Of a stretch of DNA of 64,000 bases, positions 18,154-27,092 are shown one piece after another (position 1 is the first letter of the stretch; each line of letters starts with the position of its first letter). Both the position numbers and the translations under genes were made by a program. The stretch spans positions 2,356,001 through 2,420,000 of the forward strand of contig NZ_CP114036.1 in NCBI RefSeq assembly GCF_026898115.1, in the 5' to 3' direction. Below the pieces are notes generated by a model that was given only the letters and a program-made list of their open reading frames with translations, did not search any database and had not been told where the DNA came from. This stretch comes from Streptomyces sp. S465. GTDB taxonomy: Bacteria > Actinomycetota > Actinomycetes > Streptomycetales > Streptomycetaceae.

Positions 18154-18177
18154 CTAATGCACGAGGAGAATTGCCAT
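18154..18177 (-). CDS. Candidate 7-residue leader peptide (MAILLVH) upstream of ABC-F gene
   Basis: ATG 18177 followed by six sense codons and TAG encodes MAILLVH, 111 bases upstream of the ABC-F start. A TAAACT hexamer (minus strand, 18189-18184) ends exactly 6 bases before the ATG, placing transcription start at or next to it, so the mRNA would be leaderless. Leader peptides control many ABC-F and antibiotic-response genes through ribosome stalling. This one is unproven, and I see no strong -35 element. Confidence 0.45.
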   Translation of the reverse strand: MAILLVH

Positions 18178-18277
18178 GCGGACAGTTTAGCGGGGCGGGC
18201 AAGTCGATTTTTCCGCGGCTTCCCCCCGCTGCCCGCTCCCCGCGGGCCACTCCCCTCTCCCCCGGCGGCCGCTCTCC

Positions 18278-19729
18278 TCAGGCGCCGCCCGTGTGCACCT
18301 GGAAAGCCGCCCGGCGCACCGCCTTGGCCAGGGCCGGATCGGGGTGGGCGGCGGCCAGCGCCACCAGGACCTGCACGGTACGGGGGTGGCCCACGGCACG
18401 TACCTCCTCCAGCAGCGCGGGCACGGTGCCCTGGACGGCGGACTCCAGGTGGCGGACGAGCAGCGGGCTCTCCCCGTGGTCGGAGATGGCCGCGGCGGTG
18501 TCCACCCACAGCCAGGTGGCCTCCTCGCGGGTGAGCGCGTCCAGCGCATCGTCCGGGTCGGCCCCCTCGTGCTCGGCGAGCCACAGAAGCGCGTACGGCC
18601 GCAGGCACGATTCGTCGACGACGGCCCGTACGGCGGGCTCGGCGGGCGCCCCGACAACGCGCAGCGCCTCGAAGGCGAGCCCGCGCAGCAGCGCGTCGTC
18701 GCCGCGCGCCGCGTCGATGAGCTCGGTGACGGCGCTGCCGACCGGTCGGGCGGCCAGCCAGGCCCGGTACTCGGCGCGGGCGGGGCCCGGGGTCAGGCCC
18801 GCGCAGCCGCGCAGCATGTCGGCGGCGGGCTGCTCGATGTTCCCGGCCGGGCTCTGGGCGGCGACGCAGATCTGCTCCAGCTTGACCCACACCGCCCAGT
18901 TGCCGAGCGCGGTGAGCACGGCCTCGCGGCGGTCGCCCTCGGCGCCGTCCGCCGCGCTCCCCGCGCCCTCAGGGCCGTCCTCGGGGCCCTCCCGCACGGT
19001 GAGCGCCCCGACGGACGAGAGGGCGTCCAGGGCCCAGTCGAGCAGCCCCTCCAGGGTGGCGGCGTCCTCGGCGTCATGGGCGCTCTCGGCGCCGTTGGCG
19101 GGCTCCCGGGCCTCGGCGGCCTCCTGGGGGACCTCGCACCGCTCGGTGCGCAGCTCGGCGACCCGCTGCCGGAGCATGTCCAGCAGGGTGGCGATCGGCA
19201 CGGGGCCCGCCGAGAGCTGGAGCAGGGACAGCAGCTGCGGTACGGCCTCGACGACCTCCGCGACCGCCGTCGGCTCGGCCGTGGCCGGGGCGGGGCAGGC
19301 CAGGGACCACGCGTCGAGCAGCGCGACCCAGCCGCGCAGCACCGCGCTGTCGTCGCGGTCCCACGCCTGGAGCCGCCAGCCGGGGCGGGTGGTGCCCGCG
19401 TGGTGCTCGATGAGGCCGATGAGGCGGGCGCGGTCCCAGTCGCTCCGCACCTCCTGCGGGCTCAGACCGAGCGCCGCCGCGGCGCGGGCGGCGGCCTCGT
19501 CGGACAGCGCGCCGGGCGCGCCGTGCTCGGCCGCGGCCCAATGGGCGATCGCCACGGCCCCGGTGAGCCCCGCCCTGGCTCTCCGGGCCAGCTCCGCCGG
19601 GGGCGGAGTGCCCTCGGGCGGGCGGGGCGCCGGTCTTGAGCCGCGGTTCACCGCGGGCCGGCGGGCGGTGGCCATCGGCCGGTTGCGGACGAGTCGGAGC
19701 CGGGAGTCGCGCGGAGTACGGGACGTCAC
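18278..19729 (-). CDS. Large alanine-rich protein of unknown function
   Basis: A 483-residue soluble protein. I placed the start at GTG 19729 (VTSRTPRDSRLRLVRN); a later ATG (MATARRPAV) is possible. The N-terminal half is helical and rich in Ala, with many Trp (WAAAEHG, WDRDDSAVLRGWVALLDAW). An acidic low-complexity stretch follows in mid-protein, and the C terminus has HEAT-like helical pairs (ALLRGLAFEALRVVGAPAEPAV, TVPALLEEVRAVGHPRTVQVLVALAAAHPDPALAKAV). No catalytic motif is evident. It could be a scaffold or an adaptor. The family was not recognised. Confidence 0.7.
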   Translation of the reverse strand: MTSRTPRDSRLRLVRNRPMATARRPAVNRGSRPAPRPPEGTPPPAELARRARAGLTGAVAIAHWAAAEHGAPGALSDEAAARAAAALGLSPQEVRSDWDRARLIGLIEHHAGTTRPGWRLQAWDRDDSAVLRGWVALLDAWSLACPAPATAEPTAVAEVVEAVPQLLSLLQLSAGPVPIATLLDMLRQRVAELRTERCEVPQEAAEAREPANGAESAHDAEDAATLEGLLDWALDALSSVGALTVREGPEDGPEGAGSAADGAEGDRREAVLTALGNWAVWVKLEQICVAAQSPAGNIEQPAADMLRGCAGLTPGPARAEYRAWLAARPVGSAVTELIDAARGDDALLRGLAFEALRVVGAPAEPAVRAVVDESCLRPYALLWLAEHEGADPDDALDALTREEATWLWVDTAAAISDHGESPLLVRHLESAVQGTVPALLEEVRAVGHPRTVQVLVALAAAHPDPALAKAVRRAAFQVHTGGA

Positions 19730-19850
19730 GGGAGCAGTCTCGCCGTTGACGGCCCGAAAGCCCAATCGGCACCCGTCCGGCGGTCGCCGCGAACGGCGCG
19801 CGTCACCTTGCGGACGCTTCCGTCTCCGCCGCACGAACGCCTCCCGCGCC

Positions 19851-19896
19851 GCCTCGCACGCCCTTCCGCGGTCGCCTCGCACGCCCTTCCGCGGTC
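19851..19896. repeat. 23-bp direct repeat, two copies
   Basis: Two identical copies beginning GCCTCGCACGCCCTTCCGCG abut in the gap between the alpha/beta hydrolase stop and the unknown gene start. No function is apparent. Confidence 0.85.
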
Positions 19897-19920
19897 GCCT
19901 TACGGATCGCTTCCCAGGCG

Positions 19921-21048
19921 TTAGAGGAACGGCGTCAAAAAGCGCCGCAGGACCTCTTCGTACCCCTGGGGGTCCGCGTTCCACATGGCCGCGTGCGGGG
20001 CCTGCCGCACCGTGTGAAGGGTGACCAGATCGCGGCGGCGGTCGGCGAGTTCACGCGAGACGTGCCAGGGCGCGAGGGTGTCGTCGGGGCCATGGGCGAT
20101 CAGCGTGGGCACGGACAGCCGCTCGGGGTCGGCCACCTCCGGAAGCCTGCTGTCATGGAGTCCGGTGCGCCCCTCGGCGGCCCGCAGGGCGAGCGGAAGC
20201 AGGGGGGCGGGGATGCGGCGGGCCGTGGCGAGGGCGCGCAGGGTGGCCTGCCAGTCGAGCACGGGGGAGTCCAGGACGATGCCGCGGACGTGGTGCCGCA
20301 GCGCGGAGTTCGCGGCCGTGTGGAGCGCCATGGAGGCGCCGATGGACCAGCCGTGCAGCACGATCCCGGTCGCCCCGTAGCCCACCGCGTAGCGGATGGC
20401 CGCCTCCAGGTCGCGCCACTCGGTGTCGCCGAGGTGGGATATGCCCCCCTCGGGGCGGGGGGCGCCGGGGTCCCCGCGGTAGGCGAGGTCGAGCACCGGC
20501 ACCCGCAGCTGCCGCAGGAAGGGCATGACGACCATAGGGTGCTCACGGGTGGTGCCGAGGCCATGGGTGGTGATCACCCATGTGGAGCGTTCGCCGGGGA
20601 CGAACCAGGCGGGCAGCGGACCGAGTTCGCCGGACACCTCGACGTCGGCGTGGTCGATGCCGAGCGCGTCCCGCGGATTGCCGATGTGCACCTGCGGGGT
20701 CAGCCGCACCCGGGTGCCGGGGGTCAGATCGCCGTGGGCGACCCGCTCCAGGCGGCGTACGACGCAGTCGGCGCCGCGCGGGGCGTCCTCGATGACGGGG
20801 CCGACGACGGCGTGGCAGGAGCGGCCGGTGAGGCCGTAGGTGCCGGGGCGCAGCGTGGCGAGGGAGCGGGTCAGGGTGATCTGGCCGGCCGCGGTCGCGT
20901 GCACGGTCAGCGGCGGCTCGTTGGGCAGCGGGCGGCCGGGCCCCGGTTTCAGCGCAGCGTCGGTGGCGTACCGTCCGGCCGCCACCGCGGCCGCGCCGAC
21001 ACTCAGCAGGGTGGTGGCGGCCGCAACCGCCGTTGTACGCAGACGCAT
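19921..21048 (-). CDS. Alpha/beta hydrolase, probably secreted or membrane-anchored
   Basis: A 375-residue protein from ATG 21048. The N terminus (TTAVAAATTLLSVGAAAVAAG) is a signal peptide or anchor. After about 140 residues of beta-rich sequence comes an alpha/beta-hydrolase core: nucleophile elbow HGWSIGAS, strand IVLDSPVLDW, acid region IAHGPDDTLAP, and a likely catalytic His in APHAAMWN near the C terminus. The spacing fits Ser-Asp-His. The family includes peptidases and esterases; substrate unknown. The gene is monocistronic as far as the flanks show. Confidence 0.85.
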   Translation of the reverse strand: MRLRTTAVAAATTLLSVGAAAVAAGRYATDAALKPGPGRPLPNEPPLTVHATAAGQITLTRSLATLRPGTYGLTGRSCHAVVGPVIEDAPRGADCVVRRLERVAHGDLTPGTRVRLTPQVHIGNPRDALGIDHADVEVSGELGPLPAWFVPGERSTWVITTHGLGTTREHPMVVMPFLRQLRVPVLDLAYRGDPGAPRPEGGISHLGDTEWRDLEAAIRYAVGYGATGIVLHGWSIGASMALHTAANSALRHHVRGIVLDSPVLDWQATLRALATARRIPAPLLPLALRAAEGRTGLHDSRLPEVADPERLSVPTLIAHGPDDTLAPWHVSRELADRRRDLVTLHTVRQAPHAAMWNADPQGYEEVLRRFLTPFL

Positions 21049-21143
21049 CCCTCCCAGTGTGGGCGGGGAGGCGGCCTCTGGCCAGCGGGCGTGCCTCGCC
21101 GGGTGACCGGCGGACCGGCGGACCGGGACCGGACGTGCCCGGC

Positions 21144-21200
21144 CGGGTGACCGTACGGGGTCGGGTGACCGATACGGGGTCGGGTGACCGATACGGGCAG
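21144..21200. repeat. 18-19-bp tandem repeat, three copies
   Basis: Three copies of GGGTGACCGATACGGGGTC-type sequence follow each other in the gap between the aldolase stop and the hydrolase start. It contributes no clear hairpin. Confidence 0.8.
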
Positions 21201-21255
21201 GACCGGGCGGGCCCGGCCGGATGTCCGTACGACCCGGGCCGGGCGCGCCGCGGGC

Positions 21256-21942
21256 TCAGCGCGGCTGGCCGTAGCCGCTCAGCTTCTCCGCGGCCCGCCG
21301 CATCTCGTCCGGCGGGATCAGGGAGGGGGTGCGGCCGGGGACGGAGGCCGCGGTGAGCCAGACCTGGCACATCCATTCGAGCTGGGCGGTGCGGTCGTAC
21401 GCCTGGTCCAGGGTGGCGCCGTGGACGACGGTGCCGTGGTTGCGCAGCAGACAGCCGCTGCGGTTGCGCAGCGCCTCGATCATGGCGGCGGCCAGTTCGT
21501 CCGTTCCGTAGAGCGCGTACTCGGCGACCCGGACCGGGCCGCCGAGGGCGGCGGTCATGTAGTGGATCGCGGGGAGCTCGTCGACGAGCGTGGAGACGGC
21601 CGTGGCGTGGACGGCGTGGGTGTGGACCACGGCCTGGGCGTCGGTCTCGCGGTAGACGGCGAGGTGCATGGGCAGCTCGCTGGTGGGCGCCAGCGTCCCG
21701 AGGACCTGCTGTCCGTCGAGATCGACGGCGACGGCGTCCCGGGGGCCGAGCCGGTCGTAGGGGACGCCGCTGGGGGTCACCAGGACGGTGTCGCCGACCC
21801 GGGCCGAGACATTGCCCGAGGTACCGACGACCAGGCCGTCCGCGGTGGTCCTGCGGGCCGTGCGCACCACCTGCGCCCATGCCTGCCGCAGGGGGTGGGT
21901 CAGCCGCGGCTGCGGCCGCCGTGGGGATTGCGACTGTGTCAC
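21256..21942 (-). CDS. Class II aldolase/adducin family protein
   Basis: A 228-residue protein from GTG 21942, with GAGGTGAGGA upstream. Family marks are the phosphate/substrate loop GTSGNVSARVG, TPSGVPYDRL, an acid in SELPMHL, zinc-binding His pair in VVHTHAVHATAVS, and a third His in LLRNHGTVVHG. Members such as L-fuculose- or ribulose-phosphate aldolase/epimerase cleave or epimerise sugar phosphates with zinc. No sugar kinase or transporter adjoins it, so the substrate is open. Confidence 0.9.
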   Translation of the reverse strand: MTQSQSPRRPQPRLTHPLRQAWAQVVRTARRTTADGLVVGTSGNVSARVGDTVLVTPSGVPYDRLGPRDAVAVDLDGQQVLGTLAPTSELPMHLAVYRETDAQAVVHTHAVHATAVSTLVDELPAIHYMTAALGGPVRVAEYALYGTDELAAAMIEALRNRSGCLLRNHGTVVHGATLDQAYDRTAQLEWMCQVWLTAASVPGRTPSLIPPDEMRRAAEKLSGYGQPR

Positions 21943-22217
21943 CTGTCCTCACCTCCGTTGGCCCGATCCTCCCAGGCGCCGGGAGGCCGGGCGGCGGCGG
22001 GGCCGGAACGGGCTCGCCGGGCGCCTACGGTCGCGCCTCGTGGACAGCCGTCCCGGGTGGGCGGCGGAGGGTGAACGGCGGGCGGCCGCGCGGTCGGGCC
22101 ACGGGCCGTCCCAGGAGTGCTCGATCGCCACCCAACTCCCTTGCGACACAGGAGAGTAGGCTCGAATTCACTGCGTATTAGCACGCCCGCAACCACGTCA
22201 TCCCCACGCCCGACTCA
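21943..22217. other. Divergent upstream region of the aldolase and phosphate transporter
   Basis: Holds the aldolase ribosome-binding site (GAGGTGAGGACAG at its right-hand, minus-strand start) and A/T-enriched sequence from about 22150 leading to the PHO box. No further gene was seen. Confidence 0.5.
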
Positions 22218-22258
22218 GTTCATCTTCCGTTCACCATGCTTCCCTACGTTCACCGAGG
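22218..22258 (+). promoter_or_regulatory. PHO box (PhoP-binding direct repeats)
   Basis: Two adjacent 11-bp direct repeat units, GTTCATCTTCC (22218-22228) and GTTCACCATGC (22229-22239), and a third, GTTCACCGAGG (22248-22258), match the streptomycete PhoP consensus GTTCACC-like unit. The box lies 34 bases before the pit start, so the transporter should answer to phosphate level. Confidence 0.85.
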
Positions 22259-22291
22259 CACTACCGACCTTCGAACTGATTGACCGGGTGT

Positions 22292-23647
<1,356 letters not shown>

Positions 23648-23660
23648 GGAGCCGGCAAAC

Positions 23661-23909
23661 ATGGACATCGACTGGGCGGCACTCGGCCAGGTCTTCGGCG
23701 TCAGCCTCGTGGTGACGGTCGGCATGGTGGGCGTCTTCACCCTGGGTATCGTCGGGACGTCCCGCAAGACGCGGCCGGAGCAGGGCGACACGGCCGCCGT
23801 GCCGGGTGGCGCGGCCGACGCCTCCGCGCTCGCGCGCACCGGCGCGTACGCCTGTTTCGCGGTGTGCGCCGCGGTCGTGGCGTACGGCATCTATCTGATC
23901 GTCGGCTGA
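23661..23909 (+). CDS. Small membrane protein downstream of Pit
   Basis: An 82-residue protein from ATG 23661, preceded by AAGGAG. The first helix (VFGVSLVVTVGMVGVFTLGIVG) is followed by a short basic and polar loop, then a second helix (ARTGAYACFAVCAAVVAYGIYLIVG). It sits 13 bases after the transporter stop and is regularly found beside pit in streptomycetes. It probably helps or modulates the transporter; function unknown. Confidence 0.85.
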   Translation: MDIDWAALGQVFGVSLVVTVGMVGVFTLGIVGTSRKTRPEQGDTAAVPGGAADASALARTGAYACFAVCAAVVAYGIYLIVG

Positions 23910-24064
23910 GGATTCCGCCCGCGTCCTCATCGACCTACCGGCCGCCGGACGGTGGCGCTGACCAGCGCCGTCCCTCCGGCGGCCGTTCCGTGTGCGGCGG
24001 TCGCTGTGGGCCTCGGCACACTCGGGCGTCCTGGGTCATATGCGAGTTGACGGCCATTCGCGGC

Positions 24065-24284
24065 CCATGGTGGACTTCCCGAGCCAAACGGCGGCAGGAG
24101 AGGAAGCCGGTGAGAATCCGGCGCGGTCCCGCCACTGTCACCGGGGAGCGCCCTCCCATCGCCTGCATGGGGTCACGGCTCATCCGTACGGTTCGTTCCG
24201 TGCACGGGCTGGAAGACCGGGAGGGCCGCGGATCCGGGAGCCAGGAGACTCTCACCGCCGGTCACGTCGAACCAGGGCGAGGAC
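24065..24284 (+). ncRNA. Cobalamin (adenosylcobalamin) riboswitch
   Basis: The core is present: GGAAGCCGGTGAGAATCCGG, then the B12 box GCCACTGTCACCGG, a variable arm, and the downstream GGGAGCCAGGAGACTCTCACC. Boundaries are approximate. It precedes a short ORF and cobD, so it should repress the cobalamin operon when coenzyme B12 is plentiful. The ribosome-binding site (GTGAGGAC, about 24290) of the next ORF lies just beyond the core, suggesting control of translation initiation. Confidence 0.92.
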
Positions 24285-24305
24285 CCTGAGTGAGGACATA
24301 CCGCC

Positions 24306-24449
24306 ATGCCCGGCACCGCCACGCCGCCAGCCCCCTCGGTCCGCTCCGGCTGCCCTGTCTTGCCCACCCGTCTTGTCCTTACCAGCCGCACCGGCTGCTC
24401 GGTCGGCTCGGTCGGCGTGTCCCCGCGCCGGGGCATGACGGCGGCCTGA
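24306..24449 (+). CDS. Short ORF between riboswitch and cobD (possible leader)
   Basis: ATG 24306 opens a 47-codon ORF (begins MPGTATPPAPSVRSG, ends RRGMTAA) with GTGAGGAC 9-10 bases upstream. Its TGA ends 3 bases before the cobD ATG, which itself has no visible ribosome-binding site, so cobD is probably translationally coupled to it. It has two cysteines and no membrane helix. No homologue was recognised. It may be a real small protein or just a coupling leader. Confidence 0.5.
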   Translation: MPGTATPPAPSVRSGCPVLPTRLVLTSRTGCSVGSVGVSPRRGMTAA

Positions 24450-24452
24450 CGG

Positions 24453-25436
24453 ATGGCTGCCGACCACGCCTCCTTCGCGTGCGGCGCGGCCCTCGGCTTC
24501 CTCGCTGATCTCGCCGTGGGCGATCCGCGCCGCGGCCACCCGGTGGCCGCTTTCGGGTGCGCCGCCGCGGCCGCCGAGCGCCGGCTGTGGCGTGACCACC
24601 GCGGTTACGGGGCCCTGCACACCGCGTTGTGCGCGGGCGGCGCGGCCGCCGGTGCCGCGCTGCTGACCCGCGCCGTACGGGCCCTGGGCGGCCGCCGTGG
24701 TGCGCAGGCCGCGCTGACCGCTGCCGCCACCTGGGCCGTGCTGGGCGGTACGACGCTGGGCCGTGAGGCACGGGCCGTCGGCGGGGCGCTGGCCGCGGGC
24801 GACCTCGAGGGCGCCCGGGAGCGGCTGCCGCATCTGTGCGGCCGCGATCCGCAGGCGCTGGACGGGCCGCAGATCGCCCGCGCGGTCGTCGAATCGGTCG
24901 CCGAGAACACGTCCGACGCCGTCGTGGGCGCGCTGGTGTGGGGGGCCGTGGGCGGGGTGCCGGGGCTCATCGGCTTCCGCGCCGTCAACACCCTGGACGC
25001 CATGGTGGGTCACAAGTCGCCGCGCTACCGGCGGTTCGGCTGGGCGGCGGCCCGTGTGGACGATGTGGCCGGCTGGCCCGGTGCGCGCCTTACGGCGGCC
25101 ATGGCGACCCTCGCGGGCCCCGATCCGCGCGGCGCGTGGCGCGCCTGGCGGCGCGACGGCCGGCGCCATCCGAGCCCCAACGCGGGACCCGTGGAGGCGT
25201 CCTTCGCGGGGGCGCTCGGCGTACGGCTGGGCGGCACCCTCGCCTATGGCGGCCGGGTCGAGCACCGGCCGGTGCTCAACTCCGGCGGGCGGCCGGTGGC
25301 GGCGGCCGACATCGAGCGGGCGATACGGCTGTCGCGGCGCGTGGGCCTCCTGGCGCTCGGTGTGTCCGTGGCGGCCCGGCCGGCCGTCAGGGCGTTGACG
25401 GGGCGGCCGCGGGCCGCTGGAAGGGGCGGTGGATGA
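24453..25436 (+). CDS. cobD: Adenosylcobinamide-phosphate synthase CobD/CbiB
   Basis: A 327-residue membrane protein that attaches the aminopropanol arm to cobyric acid. Signatures are LADLAVGDPRRGHPVAAFG at the N terminus and the highly conserved VVESVAENTSDAVVGALVWG, followed by GLIGFRAVNTLDAMVGHKS. Hydrophobic alanine-rich helices fill the rest, and the late segment PNAGPVEASFAGALGVRLGG is also typical. ATG 24453 starts 3 bases after a short ORF. The stop overlaps the cobQ start by 4 bases (ATGA). Confidence 0.93.
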   Translation: MAADHASFACGAALGFLADLAVGDPRRGHPVAAFGCAAAAAERRLWRDHRGYGALHTALCAGGAAAGAALLTRAVRALGGRRGAQAALTAAATWAVLGGTTLGREARAVGGALAAGDLEGARERLPHLCGRDPQALDGPQIARAVVESVAENTSDAVVGALVWGAVGGVPGLIGFRAVNTLDAMVGHKSPRYRRFGWAAARVDDVAGWPGARLTAAMATLAGPDPRGAWRAWRRDGRRHPSPNAGPVEASFAGALGVRLGGTLAYGGRVEHRPVLNSGGRPVAAADIERAIRLSRRVGLLALGVSVAARPAVRALTGRPRAAGRGGG

Positions 25437-27040
25437 GCGGGATACACGGTAAGGGCGGCACGGGCGCTCCCGGGGCGCGGGGCGGGGGGCTGCTGGTCGC
25501 GGGTACGACCTCCGACGCGGGCAAGAGTGTCGTGACGGCCGGGATCTGCCGGTGGCTCGCCCGTAAGGGCGTCAGCGTGGCGCCCTTCAAGGCGCAGAAC
25601 ATGTCCCTGAACTCCTTCGTGACCCGGGAGGGGGCGGAGATCGGGCGGGCGCAGGCCATGCAGGCGGCCGCCGCGCGCGTCGAGCCGAGCGCGCTGATGA
25701 ACCCGGTCCTGCTGAAGCCGGGCGGCGACCGCAGCAGCCAAGTGGTGCTGCTGGGCAAGCCGGTGGGCGAGATGAGCGCCCGCGGGTACTTCGGGAAGTA
25801 CGGGCCGCCGTCATCCGGGGAGAGTCCGTACGCGGGGGGCCGGGAGGCGCTGCTGGGGACCGTCACGGAGTGCCTGGAGGAGCTGCGGCGCACCCATGAC
25901 GCGGTGATCTGCGAGGGCGCGGGCAGTCCGGCCGAGATCAACCTGCGCCGCACCGACATCGTCAACCTGGGGCTGGCGCGGGCCGCGGGGCTTCCGGTCG
26001 TGGTGGTCGGGGACATCGACCGCGGTGGCGTCTTCGCGTCCTTCTTCGGCACGACCGCGCTGCTGTCGGCCGCGGACCAGCGGCATGTGGCCGCCTATCT
26101 GGTGAACAAGTTCCGCGGCGATGTGAGCCTCCTGGAGCCCGGTCTGGAGATGCTGCGCGACCTCACCGGCCGCCCGACCGTCGGGGTGCTCCCGTTCGCC
26201 CACGGGCTGGGGATCGACGAGGAGGACGGGCTGCGGGTGTCGCTGCGCGGCGCAGTGCGGGAGAGCGTCGTGGCGCCCCCTTACGGTGCGGACGTGCTGC
26301 GCGTCGCGGTCGCCGCCGTGCCGCTGATGTCCAACTTCACGGACGTGGACGCGCTGGCCGCCGAACCGGGTGTGATCGTGCGGTTCGTGGACCGGCCCGA
26401 GGAGCTGGCCGACGCCGATCTGGTGGTGCTGCCGGGCACCCGGGGCACGGTGCGGGCGCTGGAGTGGCTGCGGGAGCGCGGGCTCGCCGAGGCGATCGCC
26501 CGGCGGGCCGCCGAGGGCCGTCCGGTACTGGGCATCTGCGGCGGTTTCCAGGCGCTCGGGGAACGCATCGAGGACGAGGTCGAGTCGAAGGCCGGGACGG
26601 TCGCCGGGCTCGGGCTGCTGCCGGTAAGGGTGCGGTTCGCGGCGGAGAAGACCCTGGCCCGGCCGGTGGGCGAGGCGCTCGGCGAGCGGGTGGCGGGCTA
26701 CGAGATCCACCACGGGGTCGCCGAGCTGCTCGACGGGGCCGACGAGCCCTTCCTGGACGGCTGCCGGGTGGGCTCGGTGTGGGGCACGCACTGGCACGGC
26801 TCGCTGGAGAGCGACGGCTTCCGGCGGGCGTTCCTGCGGCGGGTGGCCGACGCGGCGGGCCGGGCGTTCGTCCCGGCGCCGGACACCCGCTTCGGCGAGC
26901 TGCGCGAGGAGCAGCTCGACCGTCTCGGGGACCTGATCGAGGAGCACGCCGACACCGACGCGCTGCTGCGGCTCATCGAGGAGGGTGTGCCGGACGGGCT
27001 GCCCTTCGTCCCTCCGGGAGCGCCGGGGGGCACGGCGTGA
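25433..27040 (+). CDS. cobQ: Cobyric acid synthase CobQ
   Basis: A 535-residue glutamine-dependent amidotransferase that amidates adenosylcobyrinic a,c-diamide at positions b, d, e and g. The N-terminal ATP-grasping DTBS-like domain has AGTTSDAGKSVVTAGICRW, FKAQNMSLNSFVT and EGAGSPAEINLR. The C-terminal GATase1 domain has the nucleophile Cys in GICGGFQALGE and the His in HWHGSLES. Length fits the family. It is followed 52 bases later by the chelatase subunit; in many streptomycetes cobN would lie here but is absent. Confidence 0.94.
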   Translation: MSGIHGKGGTGAPGARGGGLLVAGTTSDAGKSVVTAGICRWLARKGVSVAPFKAQNMSLNSFVTREGAEIGRAQAMQAAAARVEPSALMNPVLLKPGGDRSSQVVLLGKPVGEMSARGYFGKYGPPSSGESPYAGGREALLGTVTECLEELRRTHDAVICEGAGSPAEINLRRTDIVNLGLARAAGLPVVVVGDIDRGGVFASFFGTTALLSAADQRHVAAYLVNKFRGDVSLLEPGLEMLRDLTGRPTVGVLPFAHGLGIDEEDGLRVSLRGAVRESVVAPPYGADVLRVAVAAVPLMSNFTDVDALAAEPGVIVRFVDRPEELADADLVVLPGTRGTVRALEWLRERGLAEAIARRAAEGRPVLGICGGFQALGERIEDEVESKAGTVAGLGLLPVRVRFAAEKTLARPVGEALGERVAGYEIHHGVAELLDGADEPFLDGCRVGSVWGTHWHGSLESDGFRRAFLRRVADAAGRAFVPAPDTRFGELREEQLDRLGDLIEEHADTDALLRLIEEGVPDGLPFVPPGAPGGTA

Positions 27041-27092
27041 CGACCCGACACACCGACACCGACCGCCCATCCACCCCAGGAGGTATCGCCGC

